Source of the DNA: a virus
DNA: 54,786 nt
Reading direction: 5' to 3' (one strand)
IMG/VR virus record: IMGVR_UViG_3300036826_000065
Coordinates: 1 to 54,786 of that record
Shown here one piece after another: positions 1 through 10,200 of this stretch (position 1 is its first letter; every line of letters begins with the position of its first letter). The notes under the pieces were generated by a model, which saw nothing but the letters and a program-made list of their open reading frames with translations, searched no databases and had not been told where the DNA came from. The translations under genes were made by a program, and so were the position numbers.

Positions 1-127
1 GCGACTCGATCCGGCCCGCGATCCTTGGCGTTCGGCGTGTGCTTTAAGTGCGCCTCGGTTCCGTAGGCATAGCTCCATTCGTCGTTGCTGTAAACCGCAT
101 CGGCATGCACATAGCTGACGTCGCCGG
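1..127. repeat. Left copy of 127-bp terminal direct repeat (circular contig overlap)
   Basis: These 127 bases are identical to positions 54660-54786. An overlap of exactly 127 bp is what a k=127 de Bruijn assembler leaves on a circular contig, and the recT reading frame continues in phase across it. I therefore read it as an assembly overlap of a circular or circularly permuted genome of 54,659 bp, not as a biological terminal repeat. Confidence 0.95.
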
Positions 128-524
128 ATCGCCGGACTAACTCAGCGATGCCTTTGTAGTCGATGATCAGTTGGCACTCCATCGTGTTGTTCTTCCGGTT
201 TTTAAACGGAATCAGATGGGCACGCCGACCATCGGGCTCGAGACCCAGGCTGCTGCAATCCAGCAGACAGCGGAACAAACTCTCCCGCGAGCACTCGCCC
301 AACTCGGGAATCTTCATCATGGTTGTCAGGGCCACGCGGATGAACCTGTCCGGTCGCATGACCGCTGGAAGCACGGCTTGCAGAGCCTTCTTGAACTCGT
401 CCCCCTGGAGCAGTTCCTTCACCGTCCTGGGCTGCTTCGCCAGTTGTTGCGCGGCTTGCTCCGCGACGGCTGGCTTATCCGCCGGGTCCACCGGCAGCAT
501 GGGTTGTTTGGTTTCGTCAGGCAT
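1..524 (-). CDS. recT: RecT-family single-strand annealing protein, N-terminal part (split by contig end)
   Basis: The frame starts at ATG 524-522 and runs off the left edge. It continues at 54659 and stops at 54302, giving 882 nt and 293 aa, close to the usual 270-300 aa of RecT. This part holds the N-terminal half: the region around FKKALQAVLP, a segment on serial processing of host cells (SLFRCLLDCSSLGLEPDG), and IIDYKGIAELVRRSGDV, all typical of the family. RecT binds single-stranded DNA and anneals complementary strands during phage recombination, working with a partner exonuclease; that partner is the YqaJ-type gene directly upstream, with stop and start overlapping as TGATG. It belongs to the early operon driven from 2124-2152. 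The identity is firm; biochemical properties are inferred from the family. Confidence 0.95.
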   Translation of the reverse strand, partial: MPDETKQPMLPVDPADKPAVAEQAAQQLAKQPRTVKELLQGDEFKKALQAVLPAVMRPDRFIRVALTTMMKIPELGECSRESLFRCLLDCSSLGLEPDGRRAHLIPFKNRKNNTMECQLIIDYKGIAELVRRSGDVSYVHADAVYSNDEWSYAYGTEAHLKHTPNAKDRGPDRV

Positions 525-1492
525 CAAGCCGCCTCCTCCTTCTCTTCCTTCAAAAGTTTGGAGGTCAGCAGAAACCTCCGGCTTCCTTCCTTCGTCCGCG
601 AGTAGAACTCGATCAAGGCGTCACGTTCGGTCGGCAGCATGAACTGATTCATCAGCCCGCGAGCCATCGACTCCCAGTCAATAATGGTCCGGTCCTTGGT
701 CTTCCTCCAGGTGACCTGACCATCGACCCACTTGATGCCCTCGCGATTGGCGATCAATTGCTGTATCTGGACCTCCAGGTCTTCCTTGCGCCGCTTCAGG
801 TCGGCGCCGTTGATGCGGTTCCAAAGATACTCGTTCAATAACTCCAGTTCGGATTCATGGGCGAAGCGAAGGTCGGGCCTCTTGTGCGTGGGATAAGTCC
901 GCTGCAACCATCGCCGCGACAGGTCGCTGGAGGTAAGCTCCACCGGCACGCCGCGCACGACATGCGCGTCCCACCAGCGGCTGGCGACTCCCAGCAAGGC
1001 GTTGAATAACTCCGGGTCATGGCGGAACTCGTAATAGCGCATGGTCCCCCTATCATGGACAGCCAGAATCCAAGCCTCGCGCCCAGATACACCCAGATAC
1101 CAGTAACACTGAAGCGCGAAGTGCGCGGGCACTGAATCAATCGACTCCCCGAAGTGCAGGGGACTGAACTGTGTAACATGCTTGGCCTCCACGCCGACCT
1201 TCTCGCCCAGGGCGTCAGCGGTCCCCAGGGCGATGGCGCATTCGGGATGCTGGATCATGACGTTGGGCGTCACCGTCAGATTGAACCGGCGACTCGCCAG
1301 CGTGATGATGGCGGATTCAAACACATGCCCTTCGGCACGCTCATCGTCTACCTGGGGCTCCGGCTCCGCAATCGTCTCCGGCTCCGCAATCTTACTGATG
1401 AGCACGTCGCTCTCATCCTTGAACGGGTCTTCATGAATCAACGCCGATATGTCGCTTCCGCCGATGCCCAGGCGGCGCCGCAGCGGGTCCAT
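524..1492 (-). CDS. YqaJ-type viral recombinase / exonuclease
   Basis: This 322-aa protein carries the YqaJ hallmark IGGSD at residues 10-14 and a PD-(D/E)XK-like core (LGTADA followed by VGVEAKH). YqaJ-like enzymes are lambda-exonuclease-fold nucleases that resect double-strand ends for an annealing protein. I chose ATG 1492 because it overlaps the stop of the upstream gene (TAATG) and places the conserved RRLGIGGSD near the N-terminus; an in-frame extension to 1585 would overlap that gene and adds no recognisable sequence. The gene overlaps recT by one base. The C-terminal third is charged and probably helical. Together with RecT it forms a Red-like recombination pair. Family assignment is strong; substrate polarity is unknown. 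Confidence 0.9.
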   Translation of the reverse strand: MDPLRRRLGIGGSDISALIHEDPFKDESDVLISKIAEPETIAEPEPQVDDERAEGHVFESAIITLASRRFNLTVTPNVMIQHPECAIALGTADALGEKVGVEAKHVTQFSPLHFGESIDSVPAHFALQCYWYLGVSGREAWILAVHDRGTMRYYEFRHDPELFNALLGVASRWWDAHVVRGVPVELTSSDLSRRWLQRTYPTHKRPDLRFAHESELELLNEYLWNRINGADLKRRKEDLEVQIQQLIANREGIKWVDGQVTWRKTKDRTIIDWESMARGLMNQFMLPTERDALIEFYSRTKEGSRRFLLTSKLLKEEKEEAA

Positions 1493-1683
1493 TACCGTTT
1501 CCCCTTGCCGACAGCCACTGGCCGTCTCAGCGGTAATGGCTTGGCGACTTCCAAAATCAGGTCGGTCATTTCGACCTCGCGGCAATCAGCGCAGAGCCAT
1601 CTGCCCAGGAGATATTTCACGCCCAGCTTCTCCCTGCAACGGTCGCAGATCAACGCCGTCGCCCGCTCGCCTGGGTCAGGCAC
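1492..1683 (-). CDS. Small zinc-ribbon protein
   Basis: A 63-aa protein with two CxxC knuckles (CDRC and CADC, about 20 residues apart), the pattern of a structural zinc ribbon. I prefer the GTG at 1683 because GGGGAGG lies 7 nt before it and the start overlaps the preceding stop by 8 nt (GTGCCTGA). An upstream ATG at 1722 exists but would overlap the previous gene more deeply. The C-terminus is basic (GKGKR). It sits between an unknown small gene and the exonuclease, so a role in DNA or RNA binding is plausible but not shown. Confidence 0.75.
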   Translation of the reverse strand: MPDPGERATALICDRCREKLGVKYLLGRWLCADCREVEMTDLILEVAKPLPLRRPVAVGKGKR

Positions 1684-1993
1684 TGAGGGCCTCCCCAGCC
1701 GCCGCGCTATTGGTTCTCGCACGCCTGGGCGCCCGCTTCTTCACCACCGGCTTCTTGAGCGGCACGACCGGCGGCGTGACCGGCGCGGGACCATGCTCCT
1801 CTTCGTTGCATGGCGGCAATGAATTAATGCGACCGAAGATCAGGTCGTCGATGATGGCGCCCACGGGAAACTTAGCCAAGCCGCCGCCGTCGCGACGTTC
1901 CTTCTCCTCTAAAAGCCGCATCAATCCGATGCGCGTGAAATCGACGTACCGCCTGGGCCTGTTATCGTCAGCGGGCTTGTTGGGGCGAGCCAT
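1676..1993 (-). CDS. Hypothetical protein, first gene of the early operon
   Basis: This 105-aa protein is not one I recognise. The N-terminal half is mixed charged and hydrophobic; the C-terminal third is proline-, lysine- and arginine-rich (VVPLKKPVVKKRAPRRAR), suggesting a disordered nucleic-acid-binding tail. GAGGAG lies 10 nt before ATG 1993; an in-frame GTG at 1999 is possible. The leader from the promoter at 2124-2152 is about 120 nt. As the first gene of the recombination operon it could be regulatory, but nothing in the sequence proves this. Confidence 0.7.
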   Translation of the reverse strand: MARPNKPADDNRPRRYVDFTRIGLMRLLEEKERRDGGGLAKFPVGAIIDDLIFGRINSLPPCNEEEHGPAPVTPPVVPLKKPVVKKRAPRRARTNSAAAGEALSA

Positions 1994-2123
1994 AGACACA
2001 CGTCTCCTCTCGTTGATTTACTCGTCACTCAATGTGTCAGTTGAAGGGATCTATCTCAGTTGCTGAACGCCTGATTCCCAGCCCATTTGAATTTCTAAGG
2101 TCGCTCTCAACTTCGATGATGAG

Positions 2124-2152
2124 AATATACGGCGGCGCGAAATTCCTGTCAA
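2124..2152 (-). promoter_or_regulatory. Strong sigma70-type promoter for the early/recombination operon
   Basis: On the minus strand TTGACA (2152-2147) is followed after exactly 17 bp by TATATT (2129-2124). The -35 is a perfect consensus match and the -10 matches 5 of 6. It faces the early genes and lies about 120 bp upstream of the first start codon. A perfect 16-bp palindrome at 2187-2202 lies about 35 bp upstream of the -35 box. Confidence 0.8.
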
Positions 2153-2186
2153 GCCCAAATGATTGACAGTACACGACTTCTTTGCG

Positions 2187-2202
2187 AAAGTTGCTCAACT
2201 TT
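2187..2202. promoter_or_regulatory. Perfect palindrome, candidate operator
   Basis: AAAGTTG and CAACTTT are separated by two bases. A related GTTG/CAAC inverted repeat occurs at 2395-2407. Position next to the early promoter suggests binding by a dimeric regulator, for which the XRE protein at 41846-42112 is the obvious candidate; this is inference. Confidence 0.4.
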
Positions 2203-2595
2203 TTTGTCAAAAGTTTTTCTAATTCTTGCGCGAGCTTGTTCGCGAATTTGTCAGGAATTATTGAACAACTCTGAGCAAGCCAATCTGAGAAGTTCAATGC
2301 CCTCAATACAACTGCGTTACGGCGGCATGTGCAACGCACGTTGCGCGGCACGTTAAGGAGGCGAGTTCAGTCAGCAGAAACCTGCGCGAGACGCACAACA
2401 AAGTTGTCTCAGGAAGGCGATTTTGCGCCGAAAAATATTTTTCAGGTGCTTGGATTTTCTGTGACGGAGAGCACAGAGGACAAAACGCGCCGGGATGGTC
2501 TGGAATCAAGGGCTTGAGACTAAGACGTAGCTCTCGCTCAGGAGTTGTCCCTACGCCGGTCGGTCGCCGGAAGACGCGCTACAGGGGTTTACCGG

Positions 2596-2952
2596 CTAGT
2601 CGGCTGGCTTGGCTTCCAAGACTTGCAAGAGAGGCTCCAGCCAATCCAGTTGGCCGCAAGCCAGTTCCAGCGAGTCGCCCAGCTTGACCAACCTGCGAAT
2701 TTCGTCGTCGGTCAAACTCGCCTGGAAGAGCCCAGCCGTGTCGGCTGCTTCCGCAGCCACGTCATCGAAGACCATGCCGCCGTTTCCGTTGGGCCGGAGA
2801 TACTTGCGCTTCTCCTCGCTATTGATGCGGATCTTCTGCCGGACGTTGTACCAGCAACGCAGTTCCTCGCGCTTACCCTTCTGCTCGCCTAAGAGATTCT
2901 CCAATCCCAGGCGTTGCACGACGCTAAGTGAGATAGCTCGTTCACGTGCCAT
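2596..2952 (-). CDS. Hypothetical protein, last gene of the virion operon
   Basis: A 118-aa predominantly helical, charged protein with no motif I recognise (N-terminal MARERAISLSVVQRLGLENL, then EEKRKYLRP and a C-terminal helix rich in Leu, Glu and Asp). It lies 29 bp after the large tail fibre gene and is the last gene before the 2000-2595 control region, a place where fibre-assembly chaperones are often found in siphophages. That role is a guess from position only. Confidence 0.7.
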   Translation of the reverse strand: MARERAISLSVVQRLGLENLLGEQKGKREELRCWYNVRQKIRINSEEKRKYLRPNGNGGMVFDDVAAEAADTAGLFQASLTDDEIRRLVKLGDSLELACGQLDWLEPLLQVLEAKPAD

Positions 2953-2981
2953 ATTGACTTATTCTAACCTTGACTCGTTGT

Positions 2982-5900
2982 TTACGGCTCCGTCTCATAG
3001 CAAATGATGCCGCCGATAATACGAACGTTCACGTCAGCGTTGTTGATCTTCAACGCCACTACAGCCCCGCTAGCTACGGTGAGGCCTGTGTGATTGCCGT
3101 AGCTGGTGACACCGCCACCGATTATCCCAAAATCCCCGCCATACACATGGTTATTGGTCTGCACCGTTCTGAGCCATTTGCCGCCGCTGTCAGCGGACAA
3201 AATGCCGTTGATATTGATCTGCATGCAGGAGACGTTTCCAAGGTTGTCCACCTGGAAGTTGCTGCCGCCGCTGTACTGGAAGATAATGCCGGTTCCAGGC
3301 GCACCAGAGCACTGCACCGACCGGAATGTCACGTCGTTGGTGGTTCCCACCGGCTGGCCGATGGAGAGTGTCACCGTGTTGGAGCCGTTGCTGGCGGTCA
3401 CGCCAGTGCTTCCAGCAATCGAGATCGCGGGACCGCTCATGCCGTTCACGCTGGTCACGCCCGCGCCGGTCGTCGCGAAGTTGACCGTGCCCCAGCCGGT
3501 GCCGGTGTAGTAGTAATACGTGCTGCCGGACTGGTAGGCCAAGCCGCCCACGCCCGTGCCGGGAATCGGCAGGTTCGCACTGCCGAAGCCTCCCGTGCTC
3601 GTCATCATGAAGGCCGCGCCGCCATGACTGTCAGCCGCCCTGAAGTTGCCGTTCTCCAGATACACGCCGACCGACCTCGCATTCGTCTGGTCGTCATTCG
3701 GGGGGTTCGGATTCTCTCCGGTTACCTGCCCGCGCACGTGCAACTGGCCGGTGTTATGCAGCCACATTTTGGCGTAGCGCGAGGATTGGGTATTTGGCGT
3801 CACGTTGAATTGTATGTCGGTGCCCCAGGCCGAACCGCTCCAGGCCTCGCTGGTGACGAACGTGATGGATGCGCTCGCGGCTGAGATGAAGCCGCCGCTA
3901 TGGGCGCCGCGCCCGCCTATGGACATGAGCGTGAGGCCGCTCGGCAGATTCTGAAAGACGCCACTCCCTGGCAACCCGCCGGTATAGTATGCGCGGCGCC
4001 CGATAAAGCCTGGTACTCGGGTAGGATCGTTGGCTGAGTCGTAGCAATCCACGAGCAGATTGTTGGTCGCGTTGGAGGTCACGAATAAGCCGGTAACGCC
4101 GGTCAGGCCGGAGCCCAGGTCGGGCGTGAAGGCCGGGAAGACGCCGATCCGCCCCAGGGCGACGATGCCGCCGACCGTCTGAATGGAGTTGTAGTTGGTG
4201 GCGACGTCCACGTACAGCCCGCCGTTGCTCTGGATGAAGCCCTGTTCGCACTCGATGCCGACCACGCTGTTGGACGTGCCCTTGACGTGCAGGAATGTTT
4301 GCGGAGCGGGATTGTTAATGCCAACGTAGCCGTTGTACTGAATTCGCATTCGCTCGGTGCGAGTTGTGCCTCCAGCATATGTGTAGAAGGCGAGGCCGGA
4401 GGTCTGGCCACTCGCCGTCTCCCAGATTGCACTTAGACCCGGTGCAGCGGCGTAATAACTGGCGTTGTAATAAATCGGATCGCCCAAGTATATCGAGGCC
4501 GCAATCTTCGCGCTAGATGAAGTGTTGGCCGTAGCGTATGCGCCTATATCGCCCCTGACGGATAGGGTATTCCACGGCGCATCACCAATGCCCACGCTCT
4601 CATAAAACCGGGCGTAGGTCGACCGGAGTTCCAGCGACGTGGCATTGGAGCCGCCGCCTGATCCGTCGCCCACGAGGAAGGAGAGGGCTCCAGTGACGTA
4701 GTAGTTGGGAGAGGCGGATACGGTCACCGCCGTGCAAAGGATCGCCGCGCCGCCGTTGCCGGAACCGTACCAGTTGACGCCGCCCAGGATATCGCCGCTT
4801 TGGATCTTAGTCGGAGCCGCGAGAGTGCCCCGATGCCTGGAGAACGCTATGTACGGGTAGAAGTAACTGGTGTCGTTCGCATAGGTCATCGAGATCTGAT
4901 TCGTAACATCGCTCGCGATGCGGAGGATGCCAGGATTCAGACTGAGGATCTTATTGGTGTAATCCCAGGCGAATCCGGCCTCTCCGGTGATCCCAGTTCC
5001 CGTCTTGTAATACTGGATGGCCTGATCCGTCCCCGCGCCGCCGATGCTGGCGAGCGTGTTGAAGTTCAGCGTCTTCCAGCCCGCTGGCAGCGTTGGCGAG
5101 GGGGTATCATCCCAGTAGTAGTAAGTCGAGTTCCCTTGGAAAGCGAAGACGCCGTAGCCGCCCCCGGGCGGATTGAGGTCCGCTGTCGAGGCGTGGGCCT
5201 TCATGTGGACGTTCTGCGCGGTGACAAAGCCGGAAGCCGCGTTGATCCAGGCGTTGCAGCAGAGATGGGTTGTCAGCACCACCTTCGCCGCCGGGGGCTG
5301 GTTGGCACTGGAAGCCCAAAGTAGCACGTCGGTCCAGCCATCGGGGAATGAAGCGTTGAGCAGTGGCTGCGGGAAATTGATGCCGCCCTGCAACCTGGGC
5401 AGGTCGATGTAGCCACCTTTGTAAGGCGAGATGGAACTGGAAATGATGCCCACTCCATTGCAATACACGCCGCCAGTGGTGGCCTGGATCGCTTGGTAGC
5501 TGGGGGCTGGAGTGTAGAAGCCGTCCTCGCTGTGGATGTAGCCAATGGAAGCGTAAATCGACGGTGAACCAGAGACACCCATCACCTGGAGCGGCCAAGT
5601 GGGGGCCGTCTTGATGCCGACCTTACCACCGAAGTAGCTGGGGGCATCGCCAGTGTTGTACATAGCCCAGCTATCATTGGCAGTGGAGGATTGTTGGGTG
5701 AAAATCGCGTAGTTATGCTGGCCCGAACTTAGGGCCTCCATCCTGACCCCATAGAGATTGGTGATCGTAGTGGCGGCGGGATTAGATCCTATAAAACAGA
5801 ACCAGTTCCCAATCGTTGAGGTCGCGCCGCCGCCGTAGGCCCCGCCATCACACCAGAAGCCCATCACGTTATTGATCGTGCCGGTCGCCCCGGCGGTATA

Positions 5901-7292
5901 AACATAGGGACCAGCATTATACGCAACCAAGTAACCGATGGTGCCCGAACTCTGAACATAAGGTCGAGAGATGAACACATACACACTTGGGGAGGCCGTG
6001 GTCCCTGTTGTTACAAGTTGATAGAAATTGGCGTAACAGGTATTAGCAAGCGAACTATTATTGACGTATACTTCGTTCCAGTTCGGGATCAGCACGCCGC
6101 CCGTTGCATTGGAAATGTTGGCGCTGTTAAAAAGCGTGATCGCGGTAACGTCTGCAAAGCTCGTGACGTTGCTGGTGATACGCACTTTTCTGAACAGCCC
6201 GCCGCCGCTTGGAGCCTGAATCGCATTGTCAGCCGTGGAAGCGGTCTGGAAGCCGCCGTCCGCGACGACATAGGCATTGCTGACATAGATGCCTTGCTGG
6301 TTCGGCTTGCCGATGATGTTCAAGATCTGCTGCGTGTAGTCCCACTTGATATTTCCGTCGCCGCCAAAATGACCAGCGGCGTCTTTATACTGCACCGACT
6401 GAGTAACACCTCCCGGCGCGGTCCCGCCCGCGACCGCAGAGAAGTCGATCTCCTTCCACTGCGGAACCGTGGGGTCGAAGTACCAGTAGGTCGATCCGGC
6501 CTTATGGGCAATGGCTCCGTAGGCTGATACCGGCCCATTGAGGGTTGCCGGGTCGGAGTGACTCAGCATGTGGTAACCCTGCGCCGTGACGAACCCGGCG
6601 GCTGCATCGATCCAGGCGTTACAGCACAGGTGCTGGCCGATGATCTGCGATATCGTCCCGTTGGAAGTCGAGGCCCAGAGCAGCACGTCGGTCCCGGTGA
6701 ATGCATGGCCCGCCAGAGCCACCGGAAAGTTCAGCGCTCCCGCCAGCGAGGGGAAGTCGATGTAGCCGCCCCAGTAGGGCGTGGCGTGAGATGACAGATA
6801 AATCCCCGCGCAATCGATGCCGCCCTGGGGGATGCGCAACGAGTTGTATGCCGTGCTCGTTGGCAATGCCAAGTAGTCGGTTGTGAACTCGATGCCGTAG
6901 CCCGCCTGGGTATTGATCTCCGCGCCCTGGTCGGCGTTGAGGATCGTCTCGCCGGTCGATCTAATGAACGACATCTGCGTGCGCAGGAACGCGCCCGTGT
7001 CGTCATAAGCGAACAAGTGCAGGTCGGAGCCAACATTGCTTCCCGTTTCCGCGCCCTCCTCCGCGAACGCCCAGCGGGAAGTATTGTCGTTGTAGAAAAC
7101 GAGCTTGTCTGGAAACAGCGCACTAGACTGCTTCTTGTCGGCTGCGGTGAAATCTTCCGCCACGCTTACCAGCGAAGCGTTGTGTAAGTTGTGCTGGTTC
7201 CCGTCAATGTCGGACAACCAGGGCGTCTGCGCGGCGCCACTGCTTGATCCGCCGGTCGGAGAGCCTTTCTCGTAGATCCAAGATCGTGCCAT
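2982..7292 (-). CDS. Large tail fibre protein
   Basis: A 1436-aa protein rich in Gly, Ser, Thr, Asn and Tyr, typical of beta-structured phage fibres that bind the host surface. The N-terminus (about residues 20-45) carries the motif AAQTPWLSDIDG...L, which is also repeated six times in the other fibre gene (25552-27606). The middle contains an internal duplication: the segments around residues 180-300 and 635-755 both have a GGYID segment, then TDVLLWAS, then HLCCNAWI(D/N)AA(A/S)GFVTAQ, then an AGSTYWY/GNSTYYY element. No endosialidase-type autochaperone is visible at the C-terminus. The gene starts one base after the tail-tip stop (TAACATG), with GGGAG upstream. Fibre identity is firm; the receptor is unknown. 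Confidence 0.88.
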   Translation of the reverse strand: MARSWIYEKGSPTGGSSSGAAQTPWLSDIDGNQHNLHNASLVSVAEDFTAADKKQSSALFPDKLVFYNDNTSRWAFAEEGAETGSNVGSDLHLFAYDDTGAFLRTQMSFIRSTGETILNADQGAEINTQAGYGIEFTTDYLALPTSTAYNSLRIPQGGIDCAGIYLSSHATPYWGGYIDFPSLAGALNFPVALAGHAFTGTDVLLWASTSNGTISQIIGQHLCCNAWIDAAAGFVTAQGYHMLSHSDPATLNGPVSAYGAIAHKAGSTYWYFDPTVPQWKEIDFSAVAGGTAPGGVTQSVQYKDAAGHFGGDGNIKWDYTQQILNIIGKPNQQGIYVSNAYVVADGGFQTASTADNAIQAPSGGGLFRKVRITSNVTSFADVTAITLFNSANISNATGGVLIPNWNEVYVNNSSLANTCYANFYQLVTTGTTASPSVYVFISRPYVQSSGTIGYLVAYNAGPYVYTAGATGTINNVMGFWCDGGAYGGGATSTIGNWFCFIGSNPAATTITNLYGVRMEALSSGQHNYAIFTQQSSTANDSWAMYNTGDAPSYFGGKVGIKTAPTWPLQVMGVSGSPSIYASIGYIHSEDGFYTPAPSYQAIQATTGGVYCNGVGIISSSISPYKGGYIDLPRLQGGINFPQPLLNASFPDGWTDVLLWASSANQPPAAKVVLTTHLCCNAWINAASGFVTAQNVHMKAHASTADLNPPGGGYGVFAFQGNSTYYYWDDTPSPTLPAGWKTLNFNTLASIGGAGTDQAIQYYKTGTGITGEAGFAWDYTNKILSLNPGILRIASDVTNQISMTYANDTSYFYPYIAFSRHRGTLAAPTKIQSGDILGGVNWYGSGNGGAAILCTAVTVSASPNYYVTGALSFLVGDGSGGGSNATSLELRSTYARFYESVGIGDAPWNTLSVRGDIGAYATANTSSSAKIAASIYLGDPIYYNASYYAAAPGLSAIWETASGQTSGLAFYTYAGGTTRTERMRIQYNGYVGINNPAPQTFLHVKGTSNSVVGIECEQGFIQSNGGLYVDVATNYNSIQTVGGIVALGRIGVFPAFTPDLGSGLTGVTGLFVTSNATNNLLVDCYDSANDPTRVPGFIGRRAYYTGGLPGSGVFQNLPSGLTLMSIGGRGAHSGGFISAASASITFVTSEAWSGSAWGTDIQFNVTPNTQSSRYAKMWLHNTGQLHVRGQVTGENPNPPNDDQTNARSVGVYLENGNFRAADSHGGAAFMMTSTGGFGSANLPIPGTGVGGLAYQSGSTYYYYTGTGWGTVNFATTGAGVTSVNGMSGPAISIAGSTGVTASNGSNTVTLSIGQPVGTTNDVTFRSVQCSGAPGTGIIFQYSGGSNFQVDNLGNVSCMQININGILSADSGGKWLRTVQTNNHVYGGDFGIIGGGVTSYGNHTGLTVASGAVVALKINNADVNVRIIGGIICYETEP

Positions 7293-7293
7293 G

Positions 7294-10200
7294 TTAATCT
7301 CCCGCCGCCGTGATGGTAACCGACTCCAGCGGTCCCAGCGTTATTGTCGTCGCGGCGTCCCATAGCGGATCGCCCGCTTGCGGCGTGATGATCACGTTGT
7401 GCGTGCCCTTGACGTTGGCGATGTACAGCGCACGCCCCTGGTAATCCGCCAGCGCGAGCAGATGCACCGGCACATCGTTGGTGGAGCAGTCCACGCGGAT
7501 CGTCTGGTCGGTGACGCGGGCGAGCCAGAACGTGCTGCCAGAAACGTCTGGGTCGTTGGCAGATGGACCGATCTCGCGCACGCCCGGAGGTTCCGCGAAG
7601 ATGAAGATCTCGCGCATGCACGCCGACTCCTCATCGGTGATCCGCCCTTGATCATCGACCAGGAAGCCGCCGACCAGGGCGACCATGTTCTGCAAGTTCT
7701 CGATGCGCAGCCGCAATTCAAACGACACGCCAGGAGCCATGACGCTGGTGTCGGTCGTCTCAGTGAAGTAGACCCAATCGCGAGCTTCCACGATGCACAA
7801 CGACGTGTTGTCCGGCGGCGTGTCCAGCGGCGGGTTGACGGTGATGCGGATGTTTGTGTTCGCCGTGATGGCGCGAAACTGTCCGGCGCCCTTGCCGCGA
7901 ATGATGCGGAATATGTTGCCGACCTCCACGCCAGGATCGAGGCCAGCCCAGCCTGGGCGGAAGCCGGACTGTGCATAGCCTACAGAGTTATTCCACAGGG
8001 AATCCTCAACCCAGGTTCCGCCCGCGTCCCAGGAAGTCGGCTGCGACCGGGCGATCAGAACATCCCCAGGCTGTAGGGGATCACCGGCCATCGGGTCCGG
8101 CGTGACCGTGAACGATCCGGCGCTACTGTTGAAACCGATCACCTTGAAATTCCACAGGGGTGCAGAACCATCGCTGGCGTCCGCGACCGCTGTCAGGATG
8201 CGATTGTTCCAGTTATCGGTTGAGCCGATGAAGTCGTTCGACTGGATCGTGTTCGCCGCAACGCCGGTCACGACCACGCCAGCCACGCCACTGTGCCAGA
8301 CATGCTTCGCCTGGATACGCACCTTGCGAGCGGACTGTTCGGGAAGCTCGTGCGTCATGGGATGGACGGGACCGTTGAACGTGGTGCTCGTTGGTAGCGG
8401 CGCGACCGTGCTCTGCTGCCAGCCGATCAACCGCCGGTCGGTCCCCGCGTACAAATCCCAGGTGTCCCAGGAGCCGCTGGTCGCTGGCGTCATGTCGAGA
8501 TGCACGCCCTGGCCGGTGACGCCCGCAGGAATCCAGAGTGCAATCGGAAGAGACGGAATCGTGTAGCCCGCTGGCCCATGCTGGCCTACCGCGACGTAGA
8601 TCGTCATCGGACCATTCAGCGTGCCGCCTGGGACCAGCGTTGCGCCTAAGATCCTGGGCTGCACCTGCGCGGGAAATGTGTTGATGACCATCTCGCCGCT
8701 GACGAAAATGCTGGGCGCCCAGACGCCCTCGCGAGTAATGTTGTAGTCCTGCCACAAATCAAACGAACGCTCCATCGCATCGGTGTATACCGGATCGCCG
8801 GCAACCGGCCCAATACGATTCGGCATCCACGCGAGCCCATTGATGGAGGGCAGATGCTCCGGTATCACCGGGTCGGTCGGCACGTCGGCTGGCTTGGGAC
8901 CGGCGGTGAAGTCGTACATCGAATCGGTCACGCCGGAGCAGACGATATCGATGGAGAAGTCCGGGTTCAGCGTCCAGCGCTGCACGCGCCCTTTCTGGTA
9001 TGCGCTCGCGCCCGCAGGTAGCCGCGAATGCTGGACGCCGATAATATCGCCGCACTTGGTCTGCATCGCGAGCAGAGTCGTGCGGAACTGCATGTTGCGC
9101 GTGTTCTGCGGTTCGGTCGGTCCCCAGCCGCCCAGTTCCTCGCGCAGCCTTGCGACGAGGATGCGAGCGGCTTGCGACTTGGTGGACACGCCGACAAAGC
9201 TCATCTGGTTGCGCGTATACATCGGCGCCGCGCCGTTACCGGCGAATATCGCCTGATCAATGTCGTAAACGGAGATGGTGTTCAGGGCCCAGCCGGAGCC
9301 GGTCTGTGTCTGATCCGCCGCAAACTCCTCATCGCCAAATTGACCATCGAGCCAATTGAACTGCGGCGCCATCGGCGTTGCCTGAAGCGACTGGTACAGG
9401 ATGGTGTCTCGCGTGAAGCCCTGGCCCGTGAGCACGGCGGCGTTCTCGCGGATTCCGATCCAGAGCTTGCCATTGACGAAGGTGTAATACCCGCAGCAGC
9501 AGTTCAGAATTTCCTGAATCCAGTCCTTCAGCGGCTTCTGTTCTTTCAGCACGCCGCGAAACTTGAACTGCGATTCGTTCTGGGTCGGCACGATCATGCT
9601 GGGCACGATCTCCTCGCAGATCGCCGCCGCCGCGAGCGCCGCGTCCAGGTCGAAGTAATTCTCCATCTCGTTGGCCGGGATGGTGCCGATGATATCGTTG
9701 GTCACTTTCTCGCCCAGCCCGCGCAGGAAGACGTTGATCGCGATCCAGACCGGGTTACTGAGTCTCTGCTGCCAGTTGCGCGTCTTGTCGGCGTTCCACG
9801 ACCAGCCGTACATGCCGCCGACCACGGTGACGGTCATGTGCCGGTCCACAACCTGCTTCAGTTGCATGCCCGCGTCATCGGTGCGCCGCACTTCCGCGAA
9901 CGCCACGCCAGCGGCATAAGTGCTCTGCGCCGGAACCGCGCCCCAGGGCGAACTGCTGAGTTGAAAATATTCCGTTGTTAGATTTGCCGGATCGTTGCCG
10001 TTGATCCCGCGAAAGCCGCCGTTGTGAACGGGATCGTGCGGCGGCTGGTCGTCCAGCTTGTGCTTGAGCAGGTTGGTCGCGTAGCCCGCAATCGGACCCT
10101 CGCTGACGATGCCCAGGGCGCTGTAGAACTCGCTTTCTTCGCGACCGGCGGCGACGTCGCACACGACCGGCATCTCGTGGTCGGACCAGATCTCCTGAAT

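Larger units (their letters stand above)
2000..2595. promoter_or_regulatory. 596-bp intergenic control region between virion and early operons
   Basis: I see no convincing gene here. The stretch is AT-richer than its surroundings and holds the early promoter (2124-2152) and three perfect inverted repeats: AAAGTTG-CT-CAACTTT at 2187-2202, ACAAC-AAA-GTTGT at 2395-2407, and GAAAAATATTTTTC at 2430-2443. The first lies just upstream of the -35 box and the GTTG/CAAC arms recur in the second, so they may be repressor operators. No clear terminator for the virion operon is visible after position 2596. Confidence 0.6.

Noticed and set aside
2037-2351. 104-codon minus-strand frame in the control region
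   Set aside because: It contains the early promoter, starts at GTG without a ribosome site, and has no recognisable sequence.
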